NCBI GenBank assembly: GCA_014302835.1 | Contig: CP060294.1 | Coordinates: 3,745,067 to 3,809,066, forward strand | Length of the DNA stretch: 64,000 nt | Reading direction: 5' to 3' | Origin: Pedobacter sp. PAMC26386 | GTDB lineage: Bacteria; Bacteroidota; Bacteroidia; Sphingobacteriales; Sphingobacteriaceae | Part shown: positions 16,748-24,935 of the stretch, piece after piece | Position numbering within the stretch: position 1 is the stretch's first letter | Layout: each line of letters begins with the position of its first letter | The notes under the pieces: generated by a model | What the model was told of the DNA's origin: nothing | The model's database searches: none | Seen by the model: only the letters and a program-made list of their open reading frames with translations | Made by a program: the position numbers and the translations under genes

Positions 16748-18703
16748 ATGTTTGAAAATCTTTTCAGAAAAAAGTCTATCACTAAAATACTAGAAGATGC
16801 CGAAAAGGGCTATGGTGATCATGGTGCATCTTTAAACAAAACACTGGGTGTAAGAGATCTTACTGCTTTCGGAATTGCCGCAATTATTGGCGCCGGGATT
16901 TTCAGTACGATTGGAAAAGCAAGTGCAGATGGTGGCCCGGCTGTCATCTTCCTATTTATTTTCACCGCTGTAGCCTGTAGTTTTGCCGCCTTTGCTTATG
17001 CAGAGTTTGCTTCTATGGTTCCGGTTTCGGGTAGCGCTTATACCTATTCATATGTTGCTTTTGGAGAGTTGGTGGCCTGGATTATAGGATGGTCGCTTAT
17101 TATGGAATATGCTATCGGAAATATTACTGTCGCAATATCCTGGTCTGATTACTTCACTGGATTGCTCTCTTCGATTCGAATACCGGCATTAGGGATCAAT
17201 GGGATCAATCTTCCTGACTGGACAACGATGGATTATCTGACTGCATTTAATGGTCACAAACATGCTGAGGCCTTATTAAATGCTGGTAAGAGTTTTGCTA
17301 ATCTAGATGATGCCACCCGTATTGCTAACAATGCGTGGGCTACTGCCCCGACAATTGGCGGTTTCCACATTGTAGCAGATCTACCTGCTTTAGGGATTAT
17401 CATTCTAATTACCTGGTTGGTTTACAGAGGAATGAAAGAGTCTAAAAATGCGAGTAACGCCATGGTCATTGTGAAACTGGCAGTAATTTTACTGGTTCTT
17501 TCTGTAGGTGTATTTTATATAGATACTGAAAACTGGAATCCATTTGCTCCAAATGGTGTTTCTGGTATTCTTAAAGGTGTTTCAGCCGTATTCTTTGCTT
17601 ACATTGGTTTTGATGCCATTTCTACAACTGCCGAAGAGTGTAAAAACCCGCAGCGGGATTTACCAAGAGGTATGATGTGGGCTATCATTATCTGTACAGT
17701 TTTATATGTAGCTATCGCTTTAGTATTAACAGGAATTGTAAGATATGATTTATTAGCTGTGGGTGATCCGCTAGCTTTCGTATTTGACCATATCAACCTG
17801 AAACTAATGAGCGGAATCATTGCCGTCAGTGCTGTATTTGCCATGGCGAGTGTATTGCTGGTTTTCCAAATGGGGCAACCAAGAATCTGGATGAGTATGA
17901 GCCGTGATGGTTTATTACCAAAAAGGTTTTCGAAGATCCACCCTGTTTATAAAACACCTTCATTTGCAACTATTGTGGTTGGATTTGTGGTTGCTGTTCC
18001 TTCTTTGTTCATGAACCTGACCATCGTTACAGATTTATGTTCCATAGGTACTTTATTTGCTTTCGTACTTGTATGTGCGGGTGTATTGGTTCTACAAAAC
18101 AAAACTGATATTCCAAGGGGCAAATTCAAAACTCCTTATGTGAATTCAAAGTATATCATTCCAGTTGTATTTATTGGTGCAATCGTTTCTGGCTTCATCT
18201 TCTTTAAACCAGAAACTACTGCTTTTATTACGAATCAAACCAAAGTGCATGATCCAATAAGTTTCATTACTTCGCTTGACAAAAATGAACTGAATAGTGT
18301 GAAGGAAGAAATTAAAGCGGAGCAGAAAACACTGAATGTTATAGAAAAGAACATTGACAGTGAAGCTTATCTCAATAGCCTTACTACAACGCAGTATCAA
18401 AATTTCGTGGAAAAGAGTGCGGTTAGTGCGGACAAAAAATTTGAAAGCGGCTGGTCTTTGTTTAAGCATAAAATCCCAATGTGGATCTTTTTTGTGATCT
18501 GTGTAGTGATTACTTATTTCTGTATCACCCATAACCTTTCATTAATTCCTGTATTGGGATTACTAAGCTGTTTATATATGATGTGTGAGTTGGGTATTTC
18601 TAACTGGATAGGTTTTGGAATCTGGTTAGTGATTGGGCTGGTTGTTTATTTCTTATATGGCTTTCACCATAGTAAGCTAAATGCGAAGAATAATCCGGCG
18701 TAA
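16748..18703 (+). CDS. APC-family amino-acid permease with a large hydrophilic insert
   Basis: A cationic-amino-acid-transporter-like permease of 651 residues with about 12-14 membrane helices. The first helix carries Gly-Ala-Gly-Ile-Phe, the substrate-site break of this superfamily. I start at the ATG at 16748; an in-frame TTG nine bases earlier is less likely. Between two late helices (about residues 498-574) there is a charged stretch of some 77 residues, Lys/Glu-rich and probably coiled coil, which bacterial relatives of about 460-500 residues lack. Two or three more helices follow. Substrate unknown. Confidence 0.88.
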   Translation: MFENLFRKKSITKILEDAEKGYGDHGASLNKTLGVRDLTAFGIAAIIGAGIFSTIGKASADGGPAVIFLFIFTAVACSFAAFAYAEFASMVPVSGSAYTYSYVAFGELVAWIIGWSLIMEYAIGNITVAISWSDYFTGLLSSIRIPALGINGINLPDWTTMDYLTAFNGHKHAEALLNAGKSFANLDDATRIANNAWATAPTIGGFHIVADLPALGIIILITWLVYRGMKESKNASNAMVIVKLAVILLVLSVGVFYIDTENWNPFAPNGVSGILKGVSAVFFAYIGFDAISTTAEECKNPQRDLPRGMMWAIIICTVLYVAIALVLTGIVRYDLLAVGDPLAFVFDHINLKLMSGIIAVSAVFAMASVLLVFQMGQPRIWMSMSRDGLLPKRFSKIHPVYKTPSFATIVVGFVVAVPSLFMNLTIVTDLCSIGTLFAFVLVCAGVLVLQNKTDIPRGKFKTPYVNSKYIIPVVFIGAIVSGFIFFKPETTAFITNQTKVHDPISFITSLDKNELNSVKEEIKAEQKTLNVIEKNIDSEAYLNSLTTTQYQNFVEKSAVSADKKFESGWSLFKHKIPMWIFFVICVVITYFCITHNLSLIPVLGLLSCLYMMCELGISNWIGFGIWLVIGLVVYFLYGFHHSKLNAKNNPA

Positions 18704-18725
18704 AAACAGGAAAAGTAAAAAATTA

Positions 18726-18766
18726 AACCCCTTCTTTTGCTATGTTCAAAAGAAGGGGTTATTTTT
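18726..18766 (+). terminator. Terminator after the permease gene
   Basis: A 14-bp perfect stem (18726-18739 with 18747-18760) closes a 7-base loop and is followed by attttttata. It is a typical intrinsic terminator 22 bases after the permease stop. Confidence 0.9.
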
Positions 18767-19067
18767 TATATAGGGTAACCTGTCCCACCGCGACCTTCCT
18801 TTAATTAAAAGAATTTGAGGTTTATGACTTCTTATGATTTGTCAATATACTCTGGGACCTCCTACCCATATATTATATCCCTTTTCTTTCGATTAATCTG
18901 ATATTTTTTGTTGATCATAATCGTTGATATTACTTTAACATTATCAATTACACCCATTAAAGTTATAGGATAAGTTTCCTTTAAAATTACTCCTTACAGA
19001 AACCAACGAAAAGCATAGAAATAGCATACATACGCAGTCAAATAGTCCCAAAAATATTTTCAGATCT
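18767..19067. other. AT-rich stretch with no gene seen
   Basis: About 300 bases between the permease terminator and the first gene of the accessory island. Short frames exist on both strands, but none has a plausible start, length or composition. No repeat or promoter stands out. It may hold eroded island sequence. Confidence 0.5.
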
Positions 19068-19604
19068 TTATTCTTGTTTTTCCGGAAGAAGATATTTTCC
19101 ATAAGTCTTAAAATCCAAATACTTTTTTTTCTCGATATCCCTATACAAGAAAACATCCGTAGTATTAGTTAAATTGTATGCTGAGATTAATTTACCTTTT
19201 CTATAAATCCAATACTTAAGAATCTCACTATTAACAACAATAATATCGTTTACTTCCATTACATAATAATCAGACACAAATAGAATGTTATTATCTTTTA
19301 TCTTGCAAAAAGTGTATTCACTTTTATAAGTAGCCGAATAATCTCTTGGAGTATTTGAATGGATTACTTCTGCAAGAATAACTCCATAGCCATGATTTCC
19401 AGTGGGCCTTATTACTTTCACTTTTAAGGTCAATTTCAAATTCAGGCCCTTAAGAAAAACATTTTCATCGCGGTCTTTTTTATTCAAACACATATTGATC
19501 AGTACCACAATTAATACGAAAACAAGAAATAGTCCAATTCTATATCTTGTTTTAAATTTTCTGGTATAGGACGTTATTTTGAAATACTCTTCCAGTTTTT
19601 TCAT
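19068..19604 (-). CDS. Unknown single-pass membrane protein, possible orphan immunity protein
   Basis: I do not recognise a family. The 178-residue protein has a charged N-terminus, one membrane helix at about residues 22-41, and a mainly beta, Lys-rich domain after it that would face the periplasm. It starts 23 bases after the stop of a decayed Rhs C-terminus on the same strand, the place where an immunity gene is expected. Composition is AT-rich (many Lys, Ile, Asn, Tyr), unlike the core genes around it. The immunity role is inferred from position only. Confidence 0.6.
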   Translation of the reverse strand: MKKLEEYFKITSYTRKFKTRYRIGLFLVFVLIVVLINMCLNKKDRDENVFLKGLNLKLTLKVKVIRPTGNHGYGVILAEVIHSNTPRDYSATYKSEYTFCKIKDNNILFVSDYYVMEVNDIIVVNSEILKYWIYRKGKLISAYNLTNTTDVFLYRDIEKKKYLDFKTYGKYLLPEKQE

Positions 19605-19627
19605 TCTTCATCTTTCATTATGAAATT

Positions 19628-20061
19628 CTATAATTCTGGTAAACCTATGAATTTACCAGTAGGATTATTATAGCGATTTGAACCTACATCTTTAAAAGAT
19701 CTTTTTAATGTAGGAACCGAGGGCATTAACTGTTTCGAGTATGAAGCTCCTACAAAGTCAGTCCCAATATTCCCTAAAATCCCAACTCCTAATGCTCCAT
19801 GTCCCTTATCAATTCTGCTAACCGGATTATTCCCATTCTCTCATAAAAGAAGAGGCAAACTGATTTTTGGACCTGTACTCAGCCATAACCCACCCCTGCA
19901 ATCATATACCTTAACTCAAAGTTATCGAACCCTGTTACTGGATCTTTCTCCACGTAGGCTTCTTGATATTCATATAGATAATCTAGACTACCTCTTTGAG
20001 CGACACTTCCATAAGCATAATAATCCATTATAGGAGCTGCACCGGTATTATCATCAGCATT
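19628..20061 (-). pseudogene. Decayed C-terminal end of an Rhs/YD-repeat protein
   Basis: On the minus strand the frames, joined across at least two or three frameshifts, spell the end of an Rhs core. First comes Asp-Tyr-Tyr-Ala-Tyr-Gly-Ser-Val-Ala. Next is Glu-Lys-Asp-Pro-Val-Thr-Gly-Phe-Asp-Asn-Phe-Glu-Leu-Arg. In another frame follow Trp-Leu-Ser-Thr-Gly-Pro-Lys and Asn-Gln-Phe-Ala-Ser, then Gly-Asn-Asn-Pro-Val-Ser-Arg-Ile-Asp. About 60 further residues follow in one frame to a TAG at 19628; these would be the variable toxin tip. The N-terminal core is missing and the left part overlaps the end of a small gene. Confidence 0.75.
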
Positions 20062-20467
20062 CTAATAGTTCATTGAACATATTCTTCTTCAAATAGTAGA
20101 TTCTGTATAAAACCGGCAAATAAAAGGCAAATGAAAAAAATATTGGCGTCAAAGTTTTAGTGTACAGACCACCTGCTGTAAACAACATCATAATGAAAAA
20201 CGGATATAACACCGAAGTTAGATAAATCAATTTCACAAATGTTCCCTTGCCAGAAGAGTGAAATTCAAATTTACCTTCCTTTATTCTGATATAGTTATCT
20301 GATCTATATCTTTTTCTGTCACTATACTCGTCATCAATAAAAATCACAAATCCTTCCCCTCGATCTGTAACCCTGTAAAAGTTCTTTTTTAAATAGTTGT
20401 CGATTTTTCCTTCTAAAGCAGCAAGTTGTATCTGTACCTCTTTTCTTATGATAAGTTTAATTTTCAT
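20054..20467 (-). CDS. Unknown two-helix membrane protein A of a paralogous pair
   Basis: A 137-residue protein with a soluble N-terminal domain (about 1-75) and two membrane helices (about 79-98 and 105-125). It is related to the gene just upstream. Both share a Gly-Phe-Val-Ile-Phe or Ser-Phe-Val-Leu-Phe strand, a Glu-Gly-(Lys/Arg)-x-(Glu/Asp)-Phe motif near residue 65, and the same helix pair. Its last codons overlap the first readable codons of the Rhs relic, as expected if Rhs sequence was cut back to this gene. Immunity function is a guess. Confidence 0.6.
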   Translation of the reverse strand: MKIKLIIRKEVQIQLAALEGKIDNYLKKNFYRVTDRGEGFVIFIDDEYSDRKRYRSDNYIRIKEGKFEFHSSGKGTFVKLIYLTSVLYPFFIMMLFTAGGLYTKTLTPIFFSFAFYLPVLYRIYYLKKNMFNELLEC

Positions 20468-20524
20468 CTATTATATAGTATTCATTTAACATTGACCAGA
20501 ATCTAGCTATCTCGGTTACAACAA

Positions 20525-20950
20525 CTAGATTTCATCAGACCGAAACCTCATCATGTTACTAATAAAATTACTCTGAATATTTTTAATCTTAAAAAGAAGA
20601 TTCAGAACAAAAAAAGCAAGTATAAATAACACCTTATAATCAACAGAAATACTAATAAGTATGATTATAAACCATTGAACTAACTCGATCGTGATTGAAA
20701 TGTAATAAGTTAGGCATATATCAATATTTTCATCATTTTTAATGAAGTCTAACCGACCTTCATCTACTCTACGATAATAAACAAAGTTTGAAACTAATTT
20801 TGAAGTTTGAGTTTCACAATCGAATAGTACAAAGGAGCCTGTATTTTCAATGATGTTATAATTCTCCTCTTCCAAGAATAATATTGCTTTTTCGACTATA
20901 TTATACTGAGGAGAATTTAACGAACCATTTGTTTGAAATCTTAACTTCAT
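20525..20950 (-). CDS. Unknown two-helix membrane protein B of a paralogous pair
   Basis: A 141-residue protein with the same plan as its neighbour at 20054-20467: an alpha/beta domain of about 75 residues ending in Asp-Glu-Gly-Arg-Leu-Asp-Phe, then two hydrophobic helices (about 83-102 and 106-123). Overall identity is low but the motif order is the same, so the pair looks like an old duplication or two alleles of one family. It is strongly AT-rich. No known domain is recognised. Confidence 0.6.
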   Translation of the reverse strand: MKLRFQTNGSLNSPQYNIVEKAILFLEEENYNIIENTGSFVLFDCETQTSKLVSNFVYYRRVDEGRLDFIKNDENIDICLTYYISITIELVQWFIIILISISVDYKVLFILAFFVLNLLFKIKNIQSNFISNMMRFRSDEI

Positions 20951-21048
20951 ACTAGTGCTGTCCGATTTTCTTTATAGATCATTATTTACTGCGTATTAAG
21001 AGTTTTATAATGTTTGTCTTTATTTCTCCAAAATAACTCAATATAAAT

Positions 21049-21087
21049 AAAAAAGCCGCTCTCTATTTTGCGAAAATAGAGAGCGGC
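21049..21087 (-). terminator. Terminator after the S41 peptidase gene
   Basis: A 15-bp perfect stem (21055-21069 with 21073-21087) around a three-base loop. On the minus strand it is followed by a T run. It ends the S41 peptidase transcript 25 bases after its stop. Confidence 0.9.
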
Positions 21088-21111
21088 CAGCATTGATCTA
21101 GGATGTTGTAA

Positions 21112-22326
21112 CTACTGAGGAATCAAACTAATTGCTTTTTCCAGTTGTGGGTCAGTTCCTGCATCCAATGCAGCTTTGTTATATTTTACTTCTACATCAG
21201 GCGGAAAACCCAATCCTTCGTAGATCTTGCCATCTTTATAACGCAGCATCAGTGTAGAAGTATAAACCAATTTCAAAAACCCAGTGGTAAACTGACCCCC
21301 ATTATAAAAATCATCATTGCCCAACAACGGGCCGTTACCGCCCCAGGTACGTTCTCCAACAAAAGTTGCGTTATTAGTAGGTAATGCTTTCAATGCCATA
21401 GTAGTCATCTCTGCCATACTCACAGAGTTTAAATCAGCTAATACAACAATCGGAGCGGTAAATGCTTTTGCTTCCTTCGCAGGATGAACCGATGCTGGTA
21501 TCCATGGCGTATAATCTAACCGCCCCATTCCTCCTTTTGATCGCGTAGCACCAATCACATAAGCCTTGTCTGTTAAACTGCCTACCAGTAAATCCAAATC
21601 AGCTAAAGCACCACCGCCGTTGCTTCTGACATCCAGAATTAACCCTTTAAGATTAGGTGTACTCTTTAACTGGTCAAAATAATACTTCAACACTTTCTGA
21701 GCATTATTCGGAGTTGTCGAATTTAAGACTGTATTCAGTTTGAAACTATTAAAATGGAGATAAAGAATATTATTTTTAATCTTTCCTGAAATAGCAAAAA
21801 ACTGACCTCCTTCTGGAAAATTGACAAATCCTTTTATATACCCCGGATCAAGATACTTTGGAGGAATACTGCTATAAAAGAAGTTAGGATTAATATTACC
21901 ATGATAGCCTGGTTGCTTCTGATGTCTTAAATCAGCTGGGCTGATATAAGGTATTGAATCTTTCACATAACTGCTGTTGATTTGCAAGGCATAGTGTGAA
22001 TCAACAAGCTGTGAGGTCATTTCTTTAAAATAAGTATAAGATTTTCTCACATCCGTAGAATCATTGATATTCATCTTCGCAAATAATGGCTGATACTTTT
22101 TATAGACATCATCCCAGTTGGTTGGGTCTATATCCCAGAAGATATAATTATTGTTCATTCCGTTCCAGTAAGCTTCAAAAGCTTCGCTAAAATTCCCTGC
22201 AATATAACGTTCAGGCTGATTAATTTGTGGTAGCTCTTTACGGCATGAGGCTGCAGAGCCGATAATAAACATCCCCAGCATAAACTGGAACATGTTTTTA
22301 TATAAAAAAAGAAAAATCTGTTTCAT
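21112..22326 (-). CDS. S41-family peptidase lipoprotein
   Basis: The 404-residue protein has a lipoprotein signal ending Ala-Ala-Ser-Cys (Cys28). The S41 (C-terminal processing protease/TSP) core includes Leu-Ile-Leu-Asp-Val-Arg-Ser-Asn-Gly-Gly-Gly. The nucleophile region is Asn-Ser-Val-Ser-Met-Ala-Glu-Met, followed by Val-Gly-Glu-Arg-Thr-Trp-Gly-Gly. No clear PDZ domain is visible between the N-terminal helical part and the core. It is anchored in the envelope; its substrate is unknown. It follows a beta-barrel gene on the same strand after 37 bases and is probably cotranscribed. Confidence 0.88.
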   Translation of the reverse strand: MKQIFLFLYKNMFQFMLGMFIIGSAASCRKELPQINQPERYIAGNFSEAFEAYWNGMNNNYIFWDIDPTNWDDVYKKYQPLFAKMNINDSTDVRKSYTYFKEMTSQLVDSHYALQINSSYVKDSIPYISPADLRHQKQPGYHGNINPNFFYSSIPPKYLDPGYIKGFVNFPEGGQFFAISGKIKNNILYLHFNSFKLNTVLNSTTPNNAQKVLKYYFDQLKSTPNLKGLILDVRSNGGGALADLDLLVGSLTDKAYVIGATRSKGGMGRLDYTPWIPASVHPAKEAKAFTAPIVVLADLNSVSMAEMTTMALKALPTNNATFVGERTWGGNGPLLGNDDFYNGGQFTTGFLKLVYTSTLMLRYKDGKIYEGLGFPPDVEVKYNKAALDAGTDPQLEKAISLIPQ

Positions 22327-22363
22327 AAGTTTTGAATAATGATGAATAAATTAGTGTGGGAAC

Positions 22364-23089
22364 TTACTTACCTAAACGATACATGCAACCTACCTGGATA
22401 GTAAATGTGTCGTTATAGCGCGGGATCTGATTGAGCATGTAGTCTTTCTGCTGATCAGTCAATGCTCTGTAATACCTTCCTTCTGCAAAAAGTTCATAAC
22501 GGGGTTTAAGCTGATAGCTTATACCTGCTCCGGTTAATAAACCCAGTTCAATCCGGCGATCCTTACGTTTATCAAATTCATATTTTTCATCATAATTATA
22601 ACCTGGTTTAAAATCCAGATATCTTTTAGACTGAAAATCGTCCGGAAGTTCATACGACTGCGAGAAGACATCCAGCTGTGTTCCTTTAATATGTGAAGAT
22701 GCCCAATAACCGGCATATCCTCCCAAATTGAAAAACCCTTTTATTTTCTGACCACCGAACGTAAAATGTGCCATCAAAGGCAACTGAATATAATTGTTTA
22801 TATTCTTCTGATAAACCCCATCAAAAAAACCAGACCTCACCATCTGATAACTTTTACGGATAAACTGAGGATCGGCCTGTACCCCGAACCAGTTATTCAG
22901 TGTATATTTCACAGGGACACCGATATTAAAACCTTCCATTGGTTTATACTCAGTGAAGGCTCTGAAACCAGTGTTTGTAAAGGGGTAATTCTTGTTGTAG
23001 CCTGCTTCGAGTCCTACAGACCACTGGGCATGCAAAGTAAGTGTCCCGGCAATAATGCACAGGAATAGTAGTAAACATGTTTTTTTCAT
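22364..23089 (-). CDS. Outer-membrane beta-barrel protein, PorT-family-like domain
   Basis: A 241-residue protein with a signal peptide ending Thr-Leu-His-Ala-Gln. Alternating strands typical of the 8-stranded OMP_b-brl families follow, such as Ser-Val-Gly-Leu-Glu-Ala-Gly-Tyr. The C-terminus is Gly-Cys-Met-Tyr-Arg-Leu-Gly-Lys. It heads a two-gene unit with the S41 lipoprotein. A specific function cannot be read. Confidence 0.8.
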   Translation of the reverse strand: MKKTCLLLFLCIIAGTLTLHAQWSVGLEAGYNKNYPFTNTGFRAFTEYKPMEGFNIGVPVKYTLNNWFGVQADPQFIRKSYQMVRSGFFDGVYQKNINNYIQLPLMAHFTFGGQKIKGFFNLGGYAGYWASSHIKGTQLDVFSQSYELPDDFQSKRYLDFKPGYNYDEKYEFDKRKDRRIELGLLTGAGISYQLKPRYELFAEGRYYRALTDQQKDYMLNQIPRYNDTFTIQVGCMYRLGK

Positions 23090-23309
23090 AGAAATTTGGT
23101 ATAGTTAATTGATTTCTTTCCATTGTCCGAATAATGGTTATGCTAAAATTTATCCGGACAATGGTTCGTAAATTATAAAAACAATCATATAAAACGCAAC
23201 ACTATGTCATTTTTATTTAATATTATGTATAAAAATGACACCTTTTTCAATTCACCACCCGTAGTTTCGCGATATATTTATGATTTCTTATGAAAAACCA
23301 CTTAACACT

Positions 23310-23600
23310 GCTGATTTAAACAACTTCCCGTCATCTGAGATCTGCACGAACAAATAAATTCTTCGAGATAGGAAATGCTGAAAACGGGCCGAATTTAGGA
23401 GAAATGAGTGCTAAAATTATCAGAAAACTGAAGAATTAACGCTGCATAGGATAAACTTAAAACAAGAAAATGAAGAACTAAAAAAACCTATCGAAAGGAC
23501 GATAGGTTACCGTAAAAAATCAAAAATAGGAGAAAAAGTGATCGCTGGTAAAATGCAGATTAGGCGTATTAAATACACCAAAACAATTTCCCCAAATCGA
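23310..23600 (+). pseudogene. Possible relic of a protein with an EELTL-type C-terminal tail
   Basis: Across one or two frameshifts the plus strand reads Asn-Gly-Pro-Asn-Leu-Gly-Glu-Met-Ser-Ala-Lys-Ile-Ile-Arg-Lys, then Thr-Glu-Glu-Leu-Thr-Leu-His. A Glu/Lys-rich coiled-coil stretch follows without a stop for about 50 codons. This order resembles the tail of tail-fibre-like and adhesin-like proteins common in Bacteroidota (LGEM, then EELTL, then a coiled coil). No start or N-terminal part is present. The assignment rests on a short motif. Confidence 0.4.
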
Positions 23601-23668
23601 CAACTGTTAAAATGTGTTAAATATTGTGTTATGAACAAAAAGATTAATTATTCTGTAGATTTATTCAT

Positions 23669-23676
23669 TACTTTTG
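23669..23676 (+). promoter_or_regulatory. -7 box of the T9SS cargo gene, nine bases before its ATG
   Basis: TACTTTTG matches TAnnTTTG exactly and ends nine bases before the ATG at 23686. This predicts a very short leader. No good -33 TTG is seen at the usual distance. Confidence 0.55.
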
Positions 23677-23685
23677 TTGCAATAG

Positions 23686-24204
23686 ATGAATACAAAAACT
23701 AAAACGGTCTCGCTGCTTTACATAATTTGCATATTTTGCATCAGTGTATGCTGTGGAAGCACAGTTTTTGCCCAGCGATCTGACAGTATCAGCATTAATT
23801 CCAAATACAAACGAATTGTCAGGACTCCTCAAATCAGAGGCGATGTACCATCTTACAAACCGAGCTATATGCCAGGTTCATCTTTTACACCCTACAACAG
23901 CCTGATTTCACATGGCAGATCTGGTAGCGGCAGACCAGATAAAATTCTTTCTGTACTTAAAGTTTACCCTAATCCGGTTGATGATCAGATTAATCTTACC
24001 CTTCGCTTAGAACGTGAGTCTAACCTATCTATTAAAATAATGGATTTATTGGGCAACGAAGTTGTCACCCTGTCAAATGAACGTTTATCTGCTGGTGAGC
24101 AAACTAAAACCTTCACAATTCCTAGCCGCCTGAACAGCGGTATCTATTTCCTTCGTTTTGTTGCTGGTTCAGAAACAGTAGTAAAACGCATTTCTATTCT
24201 ATAA
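23686..24204 (+). CDS. Small secreted protein with a type IX secretion sorting domain
   Basis: A 172-residue protein with a signal peptide (cleavage near Val-Phe-Ala-Gln). A low-complexity Ser/Gly/Pro-rich middle of about 60 residues follows, then a C-terminal T9SS type A sorting domain (about 92-172). The domain shows the usual marks: Val-Tyr-Pro-Asn-Pro-Val near its start, a Leu-x-Gly-x-Glu-Val strand, and Leu-Asn-Ser-Gly-Ile-Tyr-Phe-Leu near the end. No catalytic domain is present, so almost the whole mature protein is export signal. PorT is encoded in this window. Confidence 0.85.
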   Translation: MNTKTKTVSLLYIICIFCISVCCGSTVFAQRSDSISINSKYKRIVRTPQIRGDVPSYKPSYMPGSSFTPYNSLISHGRSGSGRPDKILSVLKVYPNPVDDQINLTLRLERESNLSIKIMDLLGNEVVTLSNERLSAGEQTKTFTIPSRLNSGIYFLRFVAGSETVVKRISIL

Positions 24205-24318
24205 GATCCTTTTTTAATTTTCCGCATCAATCTTTTTTTTAAAGGATATAATTTACTTTTACGCTTCATGCAACCTGCATGTTCAAATAAAAGACGTTTT
24301 TTTATATACCCGATCATA

Positions 24319-24930
24319 ATGAAGATAATTGCTATTGGCCGTAACTACGCTGCACACGCTAAAGAATTAAATAACCCTCTCCCATCAAGTCCAGTGATTT
24401 TCATGAAACCAGAAACAGCTGTACTTAAAGACAATAAACCTTTTTACATTCCAGATTTCTCCTCAGATGTTCACTATGAACTGGAAGTGGTCATCAAGAT
24501 CAATAAAGAAGGAAAACATATTGCAGAGAAGTTCGCTGCTAATTATTTTGATGAAGTTGGTTTGGGAATTGATTTTACTGCTCGTGATCTTCAGTCTGCA
24601 CTCAAAGAAAAAGGATTACCATGGGAGCTTGCCAAAGCTTTTGATAATTCAGCAGCTGTTAGTCATTTCCTCCCTAAAACAGAGATTGCCGATTTAAATA
24701 ATCTTCAGTTTGAGCTGAAAGTAAACGGAGAGACCCGCCAGAATGGGAACACGAAAAATATACTGTTCTCTTTTGAAAAAATAATTTCCTTCGTTTCGCA
24801 ATACATTACATTAAAAAAAGGAGACTTAATTTTTACCGGAACTCCTGAAGGAGTAGGCCAGGTTCACCCAGGCGATAAACTGGAAGCGTGGATAGGCAAG
24901 GAACAGTTTCTGAATTTCGATATAAAATAA
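24319..24930 (+). CDS. Fumarylacetoacetate-hydrolase-family protein
   Basis: A 203-residue protein of the FAH fold. Metal-binding acids are in the His-Tyr-Glu-Leu-Glu segment (about 53-57) and Asp is in the Gly-Ile-Asp-Phe-Thr-Ala-Arg-Asp segment. The C-terminal Ile-Phe-Thr-Gly-Thr-Pro-Glu-Gly-Val-Gly motif is typical. Relatives hydrolyse acylpyruvates or decarboxylate oxaloacetate. I chose the ATG at 24319, which gives the family's usual Met-Lys-Ile-Ile-Ala-Ile-Gly-Arg-Asn-Tyr start. An ATG at 24268 would add 17 atypical residues. Confidence 0.9.
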   Translation: MKIIAIGRNYAAHAKELNNPLPSSPVIFMKPETAVLKDNKPFYIPDFSSDVHYELEVVIKINKEGKHIAEKFAANYFDEVGLGIDFTARDLQSALKEKGLPWELAKAFDNSAAVSHFLPKTEIADLNNLQFELKVNGETRQNGNTKNILFSFEKIISFVSQYITLKKGDLIFTGTPEGVGQVHPGDKLEAWIGKEQFLNFDIK

Positions 24931-24935
24931 TTTTG

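Larger units (their letters stand above)
23090..23685. other. Gene-poor spacer with three hairpins and a gene relic
   Basis: This 596-base spacer lies between divergent genes. It holds a 10-bp inverted repeat (23120-23129 with 23155-23164) and a 12-bp one (23205-23216 with 23229-23240). It also holds a 9-bp hairpin (23485-23493 with 23500-23508), which has a T run on the minus side, and what looks like a decayed coding tail at about 23310-23600. No intact gene is seen. Confidence 0.6.

Noticed and set aside
18944..19156. 70-codon minus-strand frame with a hydrophobic stretch at the edge of the accessory island
   Set aside because: It overlaps the end of the 178-residue membrane protein in another frame. 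It has no independent start context, and its length is within chance for such AT-rich DNA.
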